DNA from: Butyricicoccus sp.
GTDB taxonomy: Bacteria; Bacillota; Clostridia; Oscillospirales; Butyricicoccaceae
Direction of reading: 5' to 3'
Length of the DNA: 39,122 nucleotides
Assembly: GCA_020025885.1 (NCBI GenBank)
Contig: JAHHRJ010000018.1
Location: 1-39,122, forward strand
The notes beneath the pieces are model-generated. The model was not told the origin of the DNA. It saw nothing but the letters and a program-made list of their open reading frames with translations, and did not search any database. A program made the position numbers and the translations under genes. This document shows, one piece after another, positions 39,041 to 39,122 of this stretch (position 1 is its first letter; every line of letters begins with the position of its first letter).

Positions 39041-39122
39041 CTTGACACTCCCCATGTCTAAAGACAGGGGATTCTCAGTTCGCTGACCGCAGCCTGCACC
39101 GTGCGAGGTCTTACATGATCTC
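39041..39122 (+). mobile_element. IS605-like edge hairpin at the window end
   Basis: CCCC-A-TGTC-TAAA-GACA-GGGG (39050-39070) is the same hairpin as 29966-29986 with one compensated pair (C-G to T-A). It is followed by TCAG-TTCG-CTGA (39075-39086), a UUCG-type tetraloop stem. The sequence continues beyond the window, so the element cannot be identified. Confidence 0.4.

Overview
The window reads as chromosomal DNA of a spore-forming, anaerobic, moderately GC-rich Firmicute. A lone spoVAC under a textbook sigma-G promoter, consensus TTGACA/TATAAT promoters, strong AGGAGG-type ribosome sites and many hairpin/T-run terminators all fit. Selenium-molybdenum maturation genes, an OPT peptide transporter and several peptidases suggest a gut Clostridia lineage. 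Oscillospirales, near Butyricicoccus/Agathobaculum, is my best guess, and it is inference only.

Layout. 1-1.3 kb: an ECF transporter S component and spoVAC, divergent. 1.3-6.5 kb (+): rhodanese, the dipeptidase pepD, an OPT oligopeptide transporter, then a PqqD-like protein and a small membrane-anchored protein translationally coupled to it. 6.8-19.2 kb (-): a large tellurite-resistance-type (Ter) stress locus. In transcription order it holds a C-C bond lyase (HpcH/HpaI fold), a TRSP-type phosphoribosyltransferase, a StiP/PELOTA protein, a YceG-like protein, TelA, three TerD paralogues, a Ca2+ P-type ATPase and a HAD hydrolase. Divergent from it (19.5-21.7 kb, +) are a trypsin/HtrA-like protease and an AIM24 protein. 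The first ~215 residues of the protease look homologous to the N-terminal extension of the YceG-like protein, which ties the divergent unit to the Ter locus.

21.7-23.6 kb: a short promoter-to-terminator unit (small RNA or 53-aa protein), an unrecognised acidic 112-aa protein, and a membrane-anchored lysozyme/GH19-like protein. 23.65-29.5 kb: a selenium-dependent molybdenum hydroxylase maturation cluster: yqeC (+), and on the minus strand ModE-like regulator, selD, yedF, yqeB, a cysteine-desulfurase-like aminotransferase, a DUF3343 protein and a MocA-like nucleotidyltransferase. No selA, selB or hydroxylase is in the window, so this looks like an orphan-SelD system.

29.5-30.2 kb is a 680-base gene-free block of repeats and structured DNA, including what may be a right end and guide-RNA scaffold of an IS200/IS605-type element with no nuclease gene. 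30.2-32.9 kb: an 898-aa Sel1-repeat protein. 33.2-34.5 kb: a nucleobase (xanthine/uracil-type) permease whose terminator has been split by a 213-bp repeat flanked by 29-bp direct repeats. 34.9-38.0 kb (-): three tandem M42 aminopeptidases. 38.1-39.0 kb (+): an RluA-family pseudouridine synthase. The window ends in another hairpin of the IS605-like kind.

Two dispersed repeat families are visible. One is a ~160-bp MITE-like unit with terminal inverted repeats (1.26 kb and 30.03 kb). The other is a ~52-bp core ending in a hairpin (window start, 29.74 kb, 34.75 kb) that always lies beside a gene 3' end or terminator.
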